A DNA stretch of 64,000 bases. Source: Clostridiales bacterium Firm_04. Its GTDB lineage: Bacteria; Bacillota; Clostridia; Oscillospirales; Ruminococcaceae. The notes below the pieces were generated by a model. The model did not search any database and was not told the DNA's origin. It worked only from the letters and a program-made list of their open reading frames with translations. The translations under genes were made by a program, and so were the position numbers. Below, one piece after another: positions 1 to 8,476 of this stretch (its first letter is position 1; every line of letters starts with the position of its first letter). The DNA is taken from NCBI GenBank assembly GCA_001603005.1, contig LVAJ01000026.1, positions 21,047 through 85,046 on the forward strand, in the 5' to 3' direction.

Positions 1-195
1 GACATGTCCGGTGATCTGACGCTCGTGCAGGAGAACTTTTTCACGGCGCTGACCTCGACGGCATGGGGCATTTTGTTTGCAATCGGATTCAAGGTGCTGA
101 ATGCGATCTTTGTCGGCAGCAATGCCGAGGAAGTGCTGGAAAAATCCGGCAGGATCCTCGAACGGCATCTGAAGCCGAACAGGGAGCGCCTATGA
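1..195 (+). CDS. MotA/TolQ/ExbB-like proton channel protein, C-terminal fragment
   Basis: The reading frame is open from the first base, so only the last 64 codons or so are present and the start lies outside the window. The visible part holds one hydrophobic span (FFTALTSTAWGILFAIGFKV) followed by a short charged tail. An Ala/Thr/Gly-rich last helix of this kind is typical of the MotA/TolQ/ExbB family, whose members form pentameric proton channels in the inner membrane. The stop overlaps the next start as ATGA, and the next two genes encode single-span proteins with ExbD/TolR character. That context supports the family call more than the fragment itself does. Confidence 0.65.
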   Translation, partial: DMSGDLTLVQENFFTALTSTAWGILFAIGFKVLNAIFVGSNAEEVLEKSGRILERHLKPNRERL

Positions 196-788
196 AGCGC
201 GCAAAAGAGGTCCTGCTCGATTTTACGCCGCTGCTCGATGTGACCATGATCCTGCTGTTCTTCTTTGTCCTGTTCAGCCGCATCGGCGTGGACGGCATCC
301 GGCAGGACGCGGAACAGACCTATCAGCAGGCGCAGTCAGTGCAGGCAGAAGCCGCACAGATCATGAAGGATGCAGAAGCAGTCCGGAAGGATGCGGAACA
401 AATGCGCAGGGATGCCGAGCAGAAAATGCAGATCCTTGCGGAAGCAGATGAAAACAGCGCAGAATCCGCCGAGGCAATGCTCGCTTTTTCGCGCGGGGAA
501 AACTACCGCCTGCGCCTGAAAATGGAGCCGGACGGCTGGGTGCTGCGGATCTATCACGGCAAAGATCTTGTAGATGCGCTCGCAGACAGCAGCGATTTTT
601 CCGGCGATCTGCTGGATTCGCTCGAACGCATCGGCTGGGAGCCGGAGCAGACACAGCTCTGCGCGTTCTGCTATGAAGCAGCCGATCCCGGCAGCCGCGC
701 CGCCTATCAGCGCGTTTCCGATGCACTGGACACCGCACGCAAACAATATCCGCATGTCTATATCTCCGAAATGGATCTGTCACAATGA
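192..788 (+). CDS. ExbD/TolR-like single-span protein with coiled-coil stalk
   Basis: The 198-residue protein starts at the ATG that overlaps the upstream stop (ATGA), so translation is probably coupled. Residues about 9-32 (DFTPLLDVTMILLFFFVLFS) form one membrane span carrying the Asp in a P-L-x-D-V context that is the proton-coupling residue of ExbD/TolR. After it come about 60 residues of Ala/Glu/Gln/Lys heptads, a likely coiled coil, and then a globular C-terminal domain of about 100 residues. Classical ExbD is shorter and lacks the long stalk. The inferred role is the force-transducing partner of the upstream channel. Gram-positive cells lack the outer membrane that TolQR and ExbBD usually serve, so the target is unknown. 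Confidence 0.65.
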   Translation: MKRAKEVLLDFTPLLDVTMILLFFFVLFSRIGVDGIRQDAEQTYQQAQSVQAEAAQIMKDAEAVRKDAEQMRRDAEQKMQILAEADENSAESAEAMLAFSRGENYRLRLKMEPDGWVLRIYHGKDLVDALADSSDFSGDLLDSLERIGWEPEQTQLCAFCYEAADPGSRAAYQRVSDALDTARKQYPHVYISEMDLSQ

Positions 789-801
789 AAGGATGTAAAA
801 T

Positions 802-1254
802 ATGAAAAAATTTCTTGCAATCATGATTATTCTGCTGCTGGTTGCAGCGATCGTCGTTCTGTTCCTGCTGACAGGCGGGCTCGGCTTCGGCAAGGGCAAA
901 AATGAGGGCAGCGGCACGGATTCCGGCACATCGTCCTCTGCGGCGGTCAGCGAGGCATCCGATTCGGAATCGTCGGTCGAATCTTCGGAAGAATCCTCTG
1001 AATCGTCCGCGGAAGAATCTGCGGCAGAAACGGTCATCGAGGAGAAAACCTATGTCGATGTGACTGTCAGCGAAAACAGCTATCTCTATCAGAACAACGC
1101 AATGGATCTGGACGCGCTGCTCGCGGAGCTCGAAAAACTGGATGCAGGCGTGATCGTCCGGATCGGCGACCAGAACGCATCGCTGAAAGCCTATGAGGAT
1201 CTGACGGCTGCACTCGGCGAAAAGAATATCACATTCGAGGATGCGGACGCTTAA
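802..1254 (+). CDS. Single-span protein with Ser/Glu-rich linker and ExbD-like C-terminal domain
   Basis: The 150-residue protein has an N-terminal span at about residues 5-28, then about 50 residues made mostly of Ser, Glu and Ala, then a compact domain of about 65 residues. That domain has the order beta strand, helix (DLDALLAELEKL), VRIGDQNASLKAYEDL, which resembles the extracytoplasmic domain of ExbD/TolR. It lies 13 bases after the preceding gene, with GAAAGGATG ahead of its start. It is probably a second stator-type partner of the same motor complex. The resemblance is structural reading only and was not tested by alignment. Confidence 0.5.
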   Translation: MKKFLAIMIILLLVAAIVVLFLLTGGLGFGKGKNEGSGTDSGTSSSAAVSEASDSESSVESSEESSESSAEESAAETVIEEKTYVDVTVSENSYLYQNNAMDLDALLAELEKLDAGVIVRIGDQNASLKAYEDLTAALGEKNITFEDADA

Positions 1255-1280
1255 TACGCCCGCAGCATCCGACCAAAACA

Positions 1281-1320
1281 AAAAGCAGGCAGACGCATCA
1301 CGCATCTGCCTGCTTCGTTT
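1281..1320. terminator. Bidirectional intrinsic terminator
   Basis: AAGCAGGCAGA pairs with TCTGCCTGCTT around a short loop. T-rich sequence follows on the plus strand and A-rich sequence precedes it, so it can end both the channel operon and the converging ireB gene. Confidence 0.8.
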
Positions 1321-1329
1321 TGCAGAACA

Positions 1330-1575
1330 TCATTCCGAGAGATAATTGCGGACAAGAACCTGCATCAGCTCGTCGCGGTCAATGTGCCGGATCAGGCTGC
1401 GGGCATTCTTATGTACCGTAATATAAGTCGGATCCTCGGAGAGAATATATCCGACGATCTGATTGATCGGATTGTAGCCCTTTTCGTTCAGCGCATCATA
1501 GACCGTGCGCAGAATTTGCAGCATTTCTTGCTCGCGTTCCGCAGAAAGCGAAAATGTAATTGTTTTATCAGACAT
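1330..1575 (-). CDS. ireB: IreB family regulatory phosphoprotein
   Basis: The 81-residue protein belongs to the IreB/UPF0297 family (formerly DUF965). The signature [20 protein letters not shown] and the following THKNAR-like segment ([17 protein letters not shown]) are nearly as in Enterococcus IreB, where the protein is phosphorylated by the Ser/Thr kinase IreK and counteracts cephalosporin resistance. The start chosen is the ATG at 1575, which has AAAGGAG eight bases upstream. An in-frame ATG farther up has no such site. In many Firmicutes ireB lies with ruvX and a DUF1292 gene; here it stands alone between a terminator and its own promoter. Confidence 0.93.
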   Translation of the reverse strand: MSDKTITFSLSAEREQEMLQILRTVYDALNEKGYNPINQIVGYILSEDPTYITVHKNARSLIRHIDRDELMQVLVRNYLSE

Positions 1576-1632
1576 GTATCTGGCTCCTTTCATCACCGAT
1601 TATCCTGCACTTCCCTCTTTCATACCATTCCT

Positions 1633-1661
1633 ATTATACAGCAAATGCAGACAGACTGCAA
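1633..1661 (-). promoter_or_regulatory. Sigma-A type promoter of ireB
   Basis: Read on the minus strand, TTGCAG (1661-1656), a 17-base spacer and TATAAT (1638-1633) lie about 60 bases ahead of the ireB start. Confidence 0.8.
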
Positions 1662-1789
1662 GCGATTTGCAAAAAAATTGGCATCTTGCCTATTATCAGC
1701 ATCCATTTTTGGCAGTTATGCACATGCAGCACAACTGCCCGCATCGCACAGAGCGGATCTGCCTGCACGATGCGGACAGCGGATGCGGT

Positions 1790-1966
1790 TCAGCGGAACT
1801 CGGTGCGCTTGACAAAGGACGCGCAGTCCACGCATTCCTTGACAGAGGGATCCGGCTCATGCGTATCAATGTGCACCTGATCGAGCGTGCAGAAATGCTC
1901 GCTGCAAAGATTATGCCGGCACTGATCGACGGTGCAGTGAATGTTCGGGTTCTTCCGTTCGTTCAT
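1790..1966 (-). CDS. DUF1540 Cys-rich small protein
   Basis: The 58-residue protein carries the DUF1540 pattern: NIHCTVDQCRHN, then CSEHFCTLDQVHI, then ECVDCASF. It has six cysteines in spaced pairs that suggest a small metal-binding fold. Proteins of this family are common in clostridia and bind metal in a few studied cases; their function is not settled. The start at 1966 is supported by AAAGGAG on the minus strand eight bases before the ATG. The longer in-frame extension upstream has no good site. It is monocistronic. Confidence 0.85.
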   Translation of the reverse strand: MNERKNPNIHCTVDQCRHNLCSEHFCTLDQVHIDTHEPDPSVKECVDCASFVKRTEFR

Positions 1967-2296
1967 GAGAAATCGCTCCTTTCGGGCAGTCCTTTGCGGC
2001 TGCCTGCATGCAGTATGCGCAAAAATCATGCATTTATGCGCTGTACGCATCATATCATAAAACATAAGCAGATACGTTCATTTCACATGCGATACGCAAG
2101 AAAATCAAACCACATCGGATTTGGGAGAAAAAAAGAGGATACAGAAGAATACTGCCGGAATTTTTCACAAAATCGCCGTATTTGCTCCCCCGCACGGAAT
2201 TTGTCATTTTTTGCGTCTTGCAAATCGTGCGCGAATATGTTAGAATGAATACATAGGGCGCCGCAGAGAAGCGGGCGCGGAAAGGAGGATTTCGGT
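1967..2296. other. Intergenic region between divergent DUF1540 and nfeD-like genes
   Basis: About 330 AT-rich bases hold the two divergent starts and the promoter noted at 2218-2246. I see no other gene or repeat in it. Confidence 0.7.
2218..2246 (+). promoter_or_regulatory. Promoter of the NfeD/SPFH operon
   Basis: TTGCAA (2218-2223), a 17-base spacer and TAGAAT (2241-2246) lie about 50 bases before the NfeD start. Confidence 0.75.
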
Positions 2297-2755
2297 ATGG
2301 CATATCTCATCTTCTGGGGCATCATTTTCGTTGTCGCACTGATCGCGGAAATTGCTTCCATGCAGCTCATCAGTATCTGGTTCGCACTCGGCGCGGTCGG
2401 CGCATTCATTGCGGCAATGATGAACTGCGGCTTTGCAGCACAGCTCGGCATTTTCGTCATCGTTTCCGTGTTCCTGCTGCTTCTGACAAGACCGCTGCTC
2501 TCTAAGCTGCGTGTCCGGCAGGAGCCGCGTACCAATGCGGATAAGCTTGTCGGCGAATCGGCTGTCATCATCGAGGAGGTCAATCCGGCACTCGGCACCG
2601 GCAGAGCAAAGACCGGCGGCGTGGACTGGATCGCGGTCTCGGAGACCGGAGAGATCCTTCCGCCCGATACCATTGTGCTGGTTACGCGCGTGGAAGGCGC
2701 CAAGCTGTACGTGCGGCGGGCGGACGACTTTGCAAAGCCGTTTGAACGCATGTGA
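2297..2755 (+). CDS. NfeD family membrane protein
   Basis: The 152-residue protein has two to three hydrophobic spans within residues 1-75, then a soluble domain with the small OB-fold character of NfeD (residues about 85-150, including the segment GGVDWIAVSETGEILPPDTI). NfeD proteins are encoded next to SPFH (stomatin/flotillin) genes and are thought to help assemble SPFH rings at membrane microdomains. That neighbourhood is present here, with two SPFH genes directly downstream. A strong AAAGGAGG precedes the ATG. Confidence 0.9.
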   Translation: MAYLIFWGIIFVVALIAEIASMQLISIWFALGAVGAFIAAMMNCGFAAQLGIFVIVSVFLLLLTRPLLSKLRVRQEPRTNADKLVGESAVIIEEVNPALGTGRAKTGGVDWIAVSETGEILPPDTIVLVTRVEGAKLYVRRADDFAKPFERM

Positions 2756-2766
2756 AAGGAGCAGGC

Positions 2767-3321
2767 ATGATTCCGACTATGCGCCCCGCTGCTGCTTTCA
2801 TAGGGGTTGTTCCGGTGATGTTCGCCGTCATCTGTGCGATCATCATTATCTGTATCATCGCGAGCATCCGGAAGGTGCCGGCGGACAAAGCGTATGTCGC
2901 AAAAATGTACGGCGCACCGGATTCAGCAGGCAGCAGAAAGATCCTGCGCGAAGGCGTGCATTTTCTGATACCGTTTCTCACGCAGATCACACAGGTCATC
3001 CCGCTCACAGAGCAGCATCTGGACTGCCCGCAGCAAATCTGCAATTCCGCAGACGGTCAGAAGCTTCTGTACCGCATTTCAGCTGACTGGCAGATCACGG
3101 ATCCGGAACGCTTCATGAACAGCATCTCACAGCCGGAGCAATCTCTGGCAAAGCTTTTACAGCAGTCAGCAAACACGCTGATCGCTGCGGAACCGGCACA
3201 AAATGTGCTTGCGGATCCGCATGCAGCTTCGGAACGCCTGAAAGCAGCGCTGAGCCCGGCGGCTGCACAGTGGGGCGTTTCGGTCTTACAGATCGGCTTT
3301 ACCGCCGAAGCCGGCAGCTGA
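2767..3321 (+). CDS. Short SPFH/band 7 domain protein
   Basis: The 184-residue protein has an N-terminal span at about residues 8-35 and then a band 7 domain (VPADKAYVAKMYG, GVHFLIPFLTQITQVIPLTEQ). The ATG at 2767 is chosen because AAAGGAG lies five bases upstream; a GTG at 2752 would overlap the site. It ends after the band 7 domain and lacks the long Ala/Glu coiled coil of full-length stomatin-like proteins such as the next gene product. It is either a natural short form or a truncated duplicate. It is probably co-transcribed with the NfeD and SPFH genes. Confidence 0.75.
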   Translation: MIPTMRPAAAFIGVVPVMFAVICAIIIICIIASIRKVPADKAYVAKMYGAPDSAGSRKILREGVHFLIPFLTQITQVIPLTEQHLDCPQQICNSADGQKLLYRISADWQITDPERFMNSISQPEQSLAKLLQQSANTLIAAEPAQNVLADPHAASERLKAALSPAAAQWGVSVLQIGFTAEAGS

Positions 3322-3365
3322 TGCCGGTCCCGAACATCGAACAGAACTGAATGGAGGAAATACAA

Positions 3366-4334
3366 ATGTATGCAGCAATGATGCTTTTCGCAGGCAACGC
3401 GCCGCTGATCGTTGCACTCGTCCTGATCGTGATCCTTCTGATCGTGATCATCGCCAATATCAAGATCGTTCCGCAGGCAAATGTCTATGTCGTGGAGCGT
3501 CTGGGCACATTCTATGCGGAATGGCACACCGGCCCGCACTTCCTGATCCCGTTCATGGACCGCGTTGCAAAGGTCGTGACGATCAAGGAGCAGGTCGTGG
3601 ACTTCAAGCCGCAGCCCGTGATCACAAAGGATAACGTCACCATGCAGATCGACACGGTCGTATTCTTCGCCGTGACCGACGCAAAGCAGTACACCTACGG
3701 CGTCGAGCGCCCGATGGCTGCAATTGAAAATCTGTCCGCAACAACGCTCCGTAACATCATCGGTGAAATGGAGCTCGATGCAACGCTGACATCCCGTGAC
3801 ATCATCAACTCGAAGATCACTGCGATCCTCGACCAGGCAACCGACCGCTGGGGCATCAAGGTCAACCGCGTGGAGCTGAAAAATATTCTGCCGCCGCGTG
3901 AGATTCAGGATGCCATGGAAAAGCAGATGAAGGCAGAGCGTGAACGCCGTGAGAAGATCCTTCAGGCGGAAGGTGAAAAGAAATCCGCGATCCTCGTCGC
4001 AGAGGGCGAAAAGGAATCCAAGATCCTGCGCGCACAGGCGGAAAAGGAATCCCAGATCCTCGCAGCAGAGGCACAGCAGCAGGCAATGCTGCTCCGTGCA
4101 GAGGCGATCCGCAAGCAGAAAATGCTGGAAGCACAGGGCGAGGCTGAGGCACTCCACATGCTGAACGAGGCTGCACCGAACGAGAAGGTCATTCAGCTGA
4201 AATCGCTGGAAGCATTCTCCAGAGCAGCAGACGGCAAGGCTACGAAGATCATCATTCCGAGCGAGATCCAGAGCCTTGCAAGCCTGACCGCTGCACTCAA
4301 GGGCATCGCATCGAACGATACCCCGCAGCAGTAA
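3366..4334 (+). CDS. SPFH/band 7 domain protein (paraslipin/QmcA type)
   Basis: The 322-residue protein has an N-terminal membrane anchor (about residues 10-35), the band 7 domain (NVYVVERLGTFYAEWHTGPH, then IPFMDRVAKVV and KDNVTMQIDTVVFF) and a long coiled coil rich in Ala, Glu and Lys at about residues 190-270. This is the usual length and architecture of paraslipin/QmcA proteins, which oligomerise on the cytoplasmic membrane. The ATG at 3366 follows GGAGG by eight bases; an ATG at 3351 lies on top of that site. It is the last gene of the operon before a strong terminator. Confidence 0.92.
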   Translation: MYAAMMLFAGNAPLIVALVLIVILLIVIIANIKIVPQANVYVVERLGTFYAEWHTGPHFLIPFMDRVAKVVTIKEQVVDFKPQPVITKDNVTMQIDTVVFFAVTDAKQYTYGVERPMAAIENLSATTLRNIIGEMELDATLTSRDIINSKITAILDQATDRWGIKVNRVELKNILPPREIQDAMEKQMKAERERREKILQAEGEKKSAILVAEGEKESKILRAQAEKESQILAAEAQQQAMLLRAEAIRKQKMLEAQGEAEALHMLNEAAPNEKVIQLKSLEAFSRAADGKATKIIIPSEIQSLASLTAALKGIASNDTPQQ

Positions 4335-4362
4335 TCGCGGCTATACAAATCCCATACAGAAC

Positions 4363-4394
4363 AACTGCCCCGAAGCGTTTCGGGGCAGTTTTTT
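4363..4394 (+). terminator. Intrinsic terminator of the NfeD/SPFH operon
   Basis: AACTGCCCCGAA and TTCGGGGCAGTT form a perfect stem followed by a run of six T. Confidence 0.93.
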
Positions 4395-5095
4395 CACGAT
4401 TCGTTTTTCACTTCTAGGTACATGCCCATTTGAATGTCCGTTTGCATGTCAAGTTTGTGCATGTCAGATGAATGTCCGCGTGTTCTTGTTCTGTCTTCGG
4501 AGCACAGCGCTGGGAGCAGTTACGCCAGAGAAGCCGCGATCAGCGGCGTGTACCACAATTGTTGGACGAGCCACGCCACCGGCTCCCGGAGGAAAATGCC
4601 CGCGGGGGCTCCCCGCCCGCTGCGCGGATGCGATTCAGAATGGGGAAAGCAGCCCTACGGGGTACTTTCCCCAAGCCCCAATCTTCCCCTTAAAGAACGC
4701 TGGGGAGTTTCGCTCTCTGCGGAGAGCGACAAGGGCTCTGCCCTTGACCCGCAAGCCTTTGAAAAGGCTTGAGCGAAACTTTAATCCTGTGCGCGCCGGT
4801 TGCGTTGTGCGTGAATCGGATACGTTTGCGGGAACATAGTCAAGCGCTCGGTAACGTATGCGGGGCGCAATCCGCTGGGAGCAGTAACCTTTGAGAAGCC
4901 GCGATCAGCAGCGTGTACTGCGACTGTTGGGAGAGCCACGCTTCCGGCTCCCGAAGGAAAATGCCCGCGGGGGCTCCCCGCTGGGAGCAGTTACGATTGA
5001 GAAGCCGCGTCTAGCGGCGTGAACTGCGAATGTTGGGTGAGCCACGCAGCCGCACTCCGGAGGAAATCGGCAGCGGGCACTGCCCGCCCGGATGC
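4395..5095 (+). repeat. Composite interspersed repeat R1
   Basis: This stretch has no convincing gene. It is built of three modules that recur elsewhere in the window. Module 3 (about 4395-4480) is a run of short degenerate repeats with TGCATGTC and GAATGTC. Module 1 (about 4500-4615) runs from GGGAGCAGTTACG to GCCCGCGGGGGCTCC. Module 2 (about 4617-4802) contains the short palindromes GCTCTCTGCGGAGAGC and AGCCTTTGAAAAGGCT and ends in TTTAATCCTGTGCGCGCCGG. Two more module 1 copies follow at about 4865-4980 and 4980-5095. Open frames through it are by-products of the GC-rich repeats. Confidence 0.8.
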
Positions 5096-5133
5096 GTCGT
5101 GCAGAACTTTTGGGCTCTACGCAGCAATGATTT

Positions 5134-6033
5134 TTATCTCTGAAGGTAGTCCCGCAGCGTACCGAGCCGCGCCTCCATATCGTGCATGCCGAGCCAGTAG
5201 AGCGCACCGAGCTTTTCAAGGTCGCCGTCAAAACGCGTCACAGTGACCGGCTCGGACGGCGCGATCTGAAAGATCTCCCCCTGCCCCGCAAGATGCTCCA
5301 AAAGATCCGCTGTCTCATTGAACTGCGCCGGCGCTGCATCCATGCTCCGGACAAATTCCGGATACTTCCGGTACATTTTTGCCGTCAGAACAGAGGGCGC
5401 CGTATCCCTGCGATACGCGCGCTCCCGCGTCCGCACTACAACGATCTTCCGCTCGCCGCACTGCTGCGCCCACGAAAACGGGATCTTCTCCGCGCAGCCG
5501 CCGTCCAGATAGGGCACGCCCCCGATCATCACCGGACGCGAAATATACGGCACGGTCGCGGACGCCTGCACCGCCTTCGAGAGATTGCACTTGCCCTTTT
5601 CAAAGTATTCGACCTTGCCCGTCAGCAGATTGGTCGCAGAGACCGCCAGTCTGCGTGCAGGATCCTGCAAACGCTTTTTGTTCAGCGGCATCTGACGCAG
5701 GATATCCCTGTAAAGATACGAAAAACCGGTGATGCCGCCGTCCCGCTTCATCGCGCCGATGCCGCAGTAATTCTGATCGTGGCGGTAGGTCAGGTCGATG
5801 CGCGCGCCCCAGCCGATCTGTCCGGCGACATAGCCGATCGCGGAGAGCGCCCCCGCCGAGCAGCCGACCGTCGCCGAAAAATTGATGCCGTTCTGCATCA
5901 TGCAGTCGAGCACGCCGAGCGTATAGAGCCCCTTCCAGCCGCCGCCTTCGAGCACAAGGCATCCGGATGTGATGCTGTCATCGGCGCTGCCGGTCGGGAT
6001 CTCGTCAATTCTGCTGTAAATTTTCTGTTTCAT
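5134..6033 (-). CDS. Patatin-like phospholipase family protein
   Basis: The 299-residue protein has all the catalytic elements of the bacterial patatin family: the oxyanion loop GGGWKG near residue 30, the nucleophile elbow GCSAG near residue 60, and the Asp of the dyad in YLDGGCAEK near residue 180. It has no signal peptide, so it is likely a cytoplasmic acyl hydrolase acting on phospholipids or acyl lipids; the substrate is unknown. It has its own promoter and stands alone between repeat R1 and the terminator-like hairpin of the next operon. Confidence 0.9.
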   Translation of the reverse strand: MKQKIYSRIDEIPTGSADDSITSGCLVLEGGGWKGLYTLGVLDCMMQNGINFSATVGCSAGALSAIGYVAGQIGWGARIDLTYRHDQNYCGIGAMKRDGGITGFSYLYRDILRQMPLNKKRLQDPARRLAVSATNLLTGKVEYFEKGKCNLSKAVQASATVPYISRPVMIGGVPYLDGGCAEKIPFSWAQQCGERKIVVVRTRERAYRRDTAPSVLTAKMYRKYPEFVRSMDAAPAQFNETADLLEHLAGQGEIFQIAPSEPVTVTRFDGDLEKLGALYWLGMHDMEARLGTLRDYLQR

Positions 6034-6078
6034 GATTCGCCTTTCTGATCTGCATATTCGATTTCGCTTCCGGATTAC

Positions 6079-6107
6079 AGTATAGCAAAAAAGTCCGGTT
6101 TCGTCAA
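6079..6107 (-). promoter_or_regulatory. Promoter of the patatin-like gene
   Basis: On the minus strand TTGACG (6107-6102), a 17-base spacer and TATACT (6084-6079) lie about 45 bases before the start. Confidence 0.85.
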
Positions 6108-6140
6108 TGCTAATGGATGATCTGTCCGGTCGGATATAGA

Positions 6141-6180
6141 GATCCCCGCCTCTGCGTCCTGCAAAGGCGGGATATTTTTT
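6141..6180. terminator. Terminator-like hairpin after the PH/SHOCT array
   Basis: CCCCGCCT and AGGCGGG pair around a loop of about 13 bases. The T run is on the plus-strand side, so it is a weaker terminator for the minus-strand array that ends at 6179. Confidence 0.5.
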
Positions 6181-7657
6181 ACAGCGGCAGCTCCAGAATA
6201 CCGTCCGCGTTCAGCTTTGGATTCGGTACCCAATTAATGATGTTATGCGTATTCATTTCCTCGACCGTGAAGCCCCACTGATTCAGCTTTGCAATATGCG
6301 CAGCATCCGGATGTCCGTATGGGTTCGAGCCGACTGACGCAACTGCGACCGCCCCCTGTTTGCCCTTTACGATCTGATTCGTCCGGTTTCCGAGCGCACA
6401 GCAATGATGCGGGATCACAAGATAATCCAGCAGGAGCGGCGCTTTCTGCTTCAGCGCACTTCCCCATGCGTGATACATACAGTCACCCGGCAGCAGAATG
6501 TCCTTACCCACTTGGATCCGCAGAATCAGCCCGATGTTGTTATTGATCTCCGCCTTGCATCTGCCCTTTCCGGTTCCGTAATACAGCTCTGCAAGCGGAT
6601 TCTGCGGAAGCGTCAGCGCATTCTGCGGAAGCGTCAGCGGATTCTTCGAAAGCGTCAGAGGATCTTGCAGCGTGTCGATCACGTACAGATCCGCAAACAG
6701 CAGCAGGCGAATGAACATCAGCGCTGACACCGAAATCTCCTTTACATATTTCGGATGCCGGATATACCACCGGTGCGATTTCGTAAACTGACTGCTTTGC
6801 AGATAGATGCAGCCGAGAATATGGTCGGTATCAAAATGTGAAATGACATAGCAGCCGCAGTCGATTTTCGGGATATAGTCCTTTGCCGGAAACGCGTCGT
6901 GTTTTTCAAAAGATGTAAATCCGACATCGCTGACCAGCTCTGTTTTTTTCGTCTTGGAATCATACAGGCAGATGAAATTCCCCTGCCCGACATTCAGAAT
7001 TTGCAGGGTATCCGGATTGATTGCCGGCAAAGGCTTGTGTGACTTTAACGGTATCACCCGCTGCTGAATCATGTTTTCCACCTTCTGCTTCAGCGATTCT
7101 TTCTGCACGGAAAGATGCGGATGCTCAAAAAGCAGCTTTCTCCGGATCCCCCAATACGGACTCGCAGCAAAATACACATCCGCATCCAGCCCGTACGGAT
7201 CAAACCGCACCAGAAATTCGTATTGCCGCAGTATATTTTCCGCGATCAGAACCGGATTCTCTGCCGGCGCGATTTCTTTTGCCGTTTCCAGAAGATCGCG
7301 CAGCAATGCAGCAGAAAGCGGTTCGTATAAATACTCCCGCATATCTCTGTCATTCCGTGATCGTTCTTCCGGAACATGCTCCTTTGGAACATCCATCACA
7401 AAACCAAAGAAGATCGGACGGAATATGTCGATCTCCTCGTTCTCCGGCGTTTCGCCTTGATAGGAAAACAATCTCTCACAAAAAGACAGCATCTTACTTG
7501 TACAGAGCGTACCGCGGAGAATATAGTTCTCTTCCGTTTCGGTGATCCGTTCAAATTCTGCATACATCACCGTATCGCTTTTTGGCTCCAGCAGTTCATG
7601 GATCTCATTCACTACGCTGATGCGCTGTTTTTTCAGTTCAGACAATTCCGCATTCAT
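6179..7657 (-). CDS. MBL-fold hydrolase-like protein with long unknown N-terminus
   Basis: The 492-residue protein has about 215 N-terminal residues that I do not recognise, then a metallo-beta-lactamase fold. The fold is recognised from LNVGQGN at its start, the metal-binding motif SHFDTDH, a later PHHCCALGN segment and a closing SVGSNPYGHPD, an arrangement like the ComEC/Rec2 extracellular domain. There is no signal peptide or obvious span. The sequence repeats a LTLPQN-type unit four times before the fourth part of the fold. It lies 18 bases after the last PH/SHOCT gene, so it is probably the last cistron of that operon. Possible activities are nuclease or phosphodiesterase; none can be assigned. 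Confidence 0.65.
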   Translation of the reverse strand: MNAELSELKKQRISVVNEIHELLEPKSDTVMYAEFERITETEENYILRGTLCTSKMLSFCERLFSYQGETPENEEIDIFRPIFFGFVMDVPKEHVPEERSRNDRDMREYLYEPLSAALLRDLLETAKEIAPAENPVLIAENILRQYEFLVRFDPYGLDADVYFAASPYWGIRRKLLFEHPHLSVQKESLKQKVENMIQQRVIPLKSHKPLPAINPDTLQILNVGQGNFICLYDSKTKKTELVSDVGFTSFEKHDAFPAKDYIPKIDCGCYVISHFDTDHILGCIYLQSSQFTKSHRWYIRHPKYVKEISVSALMFIRLLLFADLYVIDTLQDPLTLSKNPLTLPQNALTLPQNPLAELYYGTGKGRCKAEINNNIGLILRIQVGKDILLPGDCMYHAWGSALKQKAPLLLDYLVIPHHCCALGNRTNQIVKGKQGAVAVASVGSNPYGHPDAAHIAKLNQWGFTVEEMNTHNIINWVPNPKLNADGILELPL

Positions 7658-7675
7658 TTTTTGAAACTCACTCCG

Positions 7676-8476
7676 TTATTCTGTTTTTCGGTCAGATGAA
7701 CCGTCCTCTGTGTCCTGCGGCATCACCGCGCGGAGCTGCTGCATCCGCTGCTGAAAATCAAGCGCATTCTGTTCATCCGACTTGACGACAGGCTGCGGCA
7801 GGGGCAGTCTGTCCGGATCATTCGCGAGGTCAAACTGCGCCTGCGTGATCGCGCCGGTGCGCAGCAAATGTGTCATTGCATTCTGCATATCCGTAATGAC
7901 AACAGGCGCTTCCGACTGCGGTGCGAGCAGCACTCTTTCGCGCTGTTCCTCACGAAACAGCCGCCCCGCCTGCGGATCGACCGGCAGTTCCGCGATCGGC
8001 TGATACAGCGGCGTGCGCTGCTTCATGTTCAGGTCATGCTTTGCCTGCGTGATGACAGCGGCAAGCTTCGGCGCATCCGTCACTTCATTCAGCTCGTAGG
8101 TTTTCTCCGCGGTGCAGATCCTGATTGTTCCGTTCTCCGGCGATCCGCAGAAAACGATTTGTTCAAGCGGTATTTCGACATTGTACGGCGCGATCCCGTT
8201 CAGACCGCCCCGCCCGTAGCGGAGGATCACGGTGTCTTCCGTCACGGCGATCCGCTGCAGAATCCCCTCTTTCGCTTTCTTTGCCTGATTCTGCCTGAAA
8301 TTACGGATGACAAAATACAGGGCAACCGCAAGCAGAATGACCGCGAAAACGCCAAACACAAGGATCAAAACTGCGGAGAAAAGGAGCATGATCAACGACG
8401 GCATACATCCTGCGTGAAACACTTCATCCATCGGATCGGAATGCTCCACCTTCGCCTCATAGATCACATCTTTCAT
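7676..8476 (-). CDS. PH-like/SHOCT membrane protein, array member 10
   Basis: The 266-residue protein starts with the array motif MKDVIYEAKV and has two close membrane spans at about residues 25-60. A PH-like region follows at about 65-150 (LQRIAVTEDTVILRYGRGGL, IPLEQI). Near the C-terminus there is one SHOCT motif (MTHLLRTGAITQAQFDLAND) and the shared tail DEQNALDFQQRMQQ. Its start overlaps the stop of member 9 by four bases. SHOCT is a short C-terminal helix pair found on many bacterial membrane proteins and thought to mediate oligomerisation. No function is known for this set. Confidence 0.7.
   Translation of the reverse strand: MKDVIYEAKVEHSDPMDEVFHAGCMPSLIMLLFSAVLILVFGVFAVILLAVALYFVIRNFRQNQAKKAKEGILQRIAVTEDTVILRYGRGGLNGIAPYNVEIPLEQIVFCGSPENGTIRICTAEKTYELNEVTDAPKLAAVITQAKHDLNMKQRTPLYQPIAELPVDPQAGRLFREEQRERVLLAPQSEAPVVITDMQNAMTHLLRTGAITQAQFDLANDPDRLPLPQPVVKSDEQNALDFQQRMQQLRAVMPQDTEDGSSDRKTE

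Noticed and set aside
4434..4839. Overlapping short plus-strand frames with RBS-less starts
   Set aside because: They fall within repeat R1 and recur in other copies with frame changes, so they follow from the repeat sequence.
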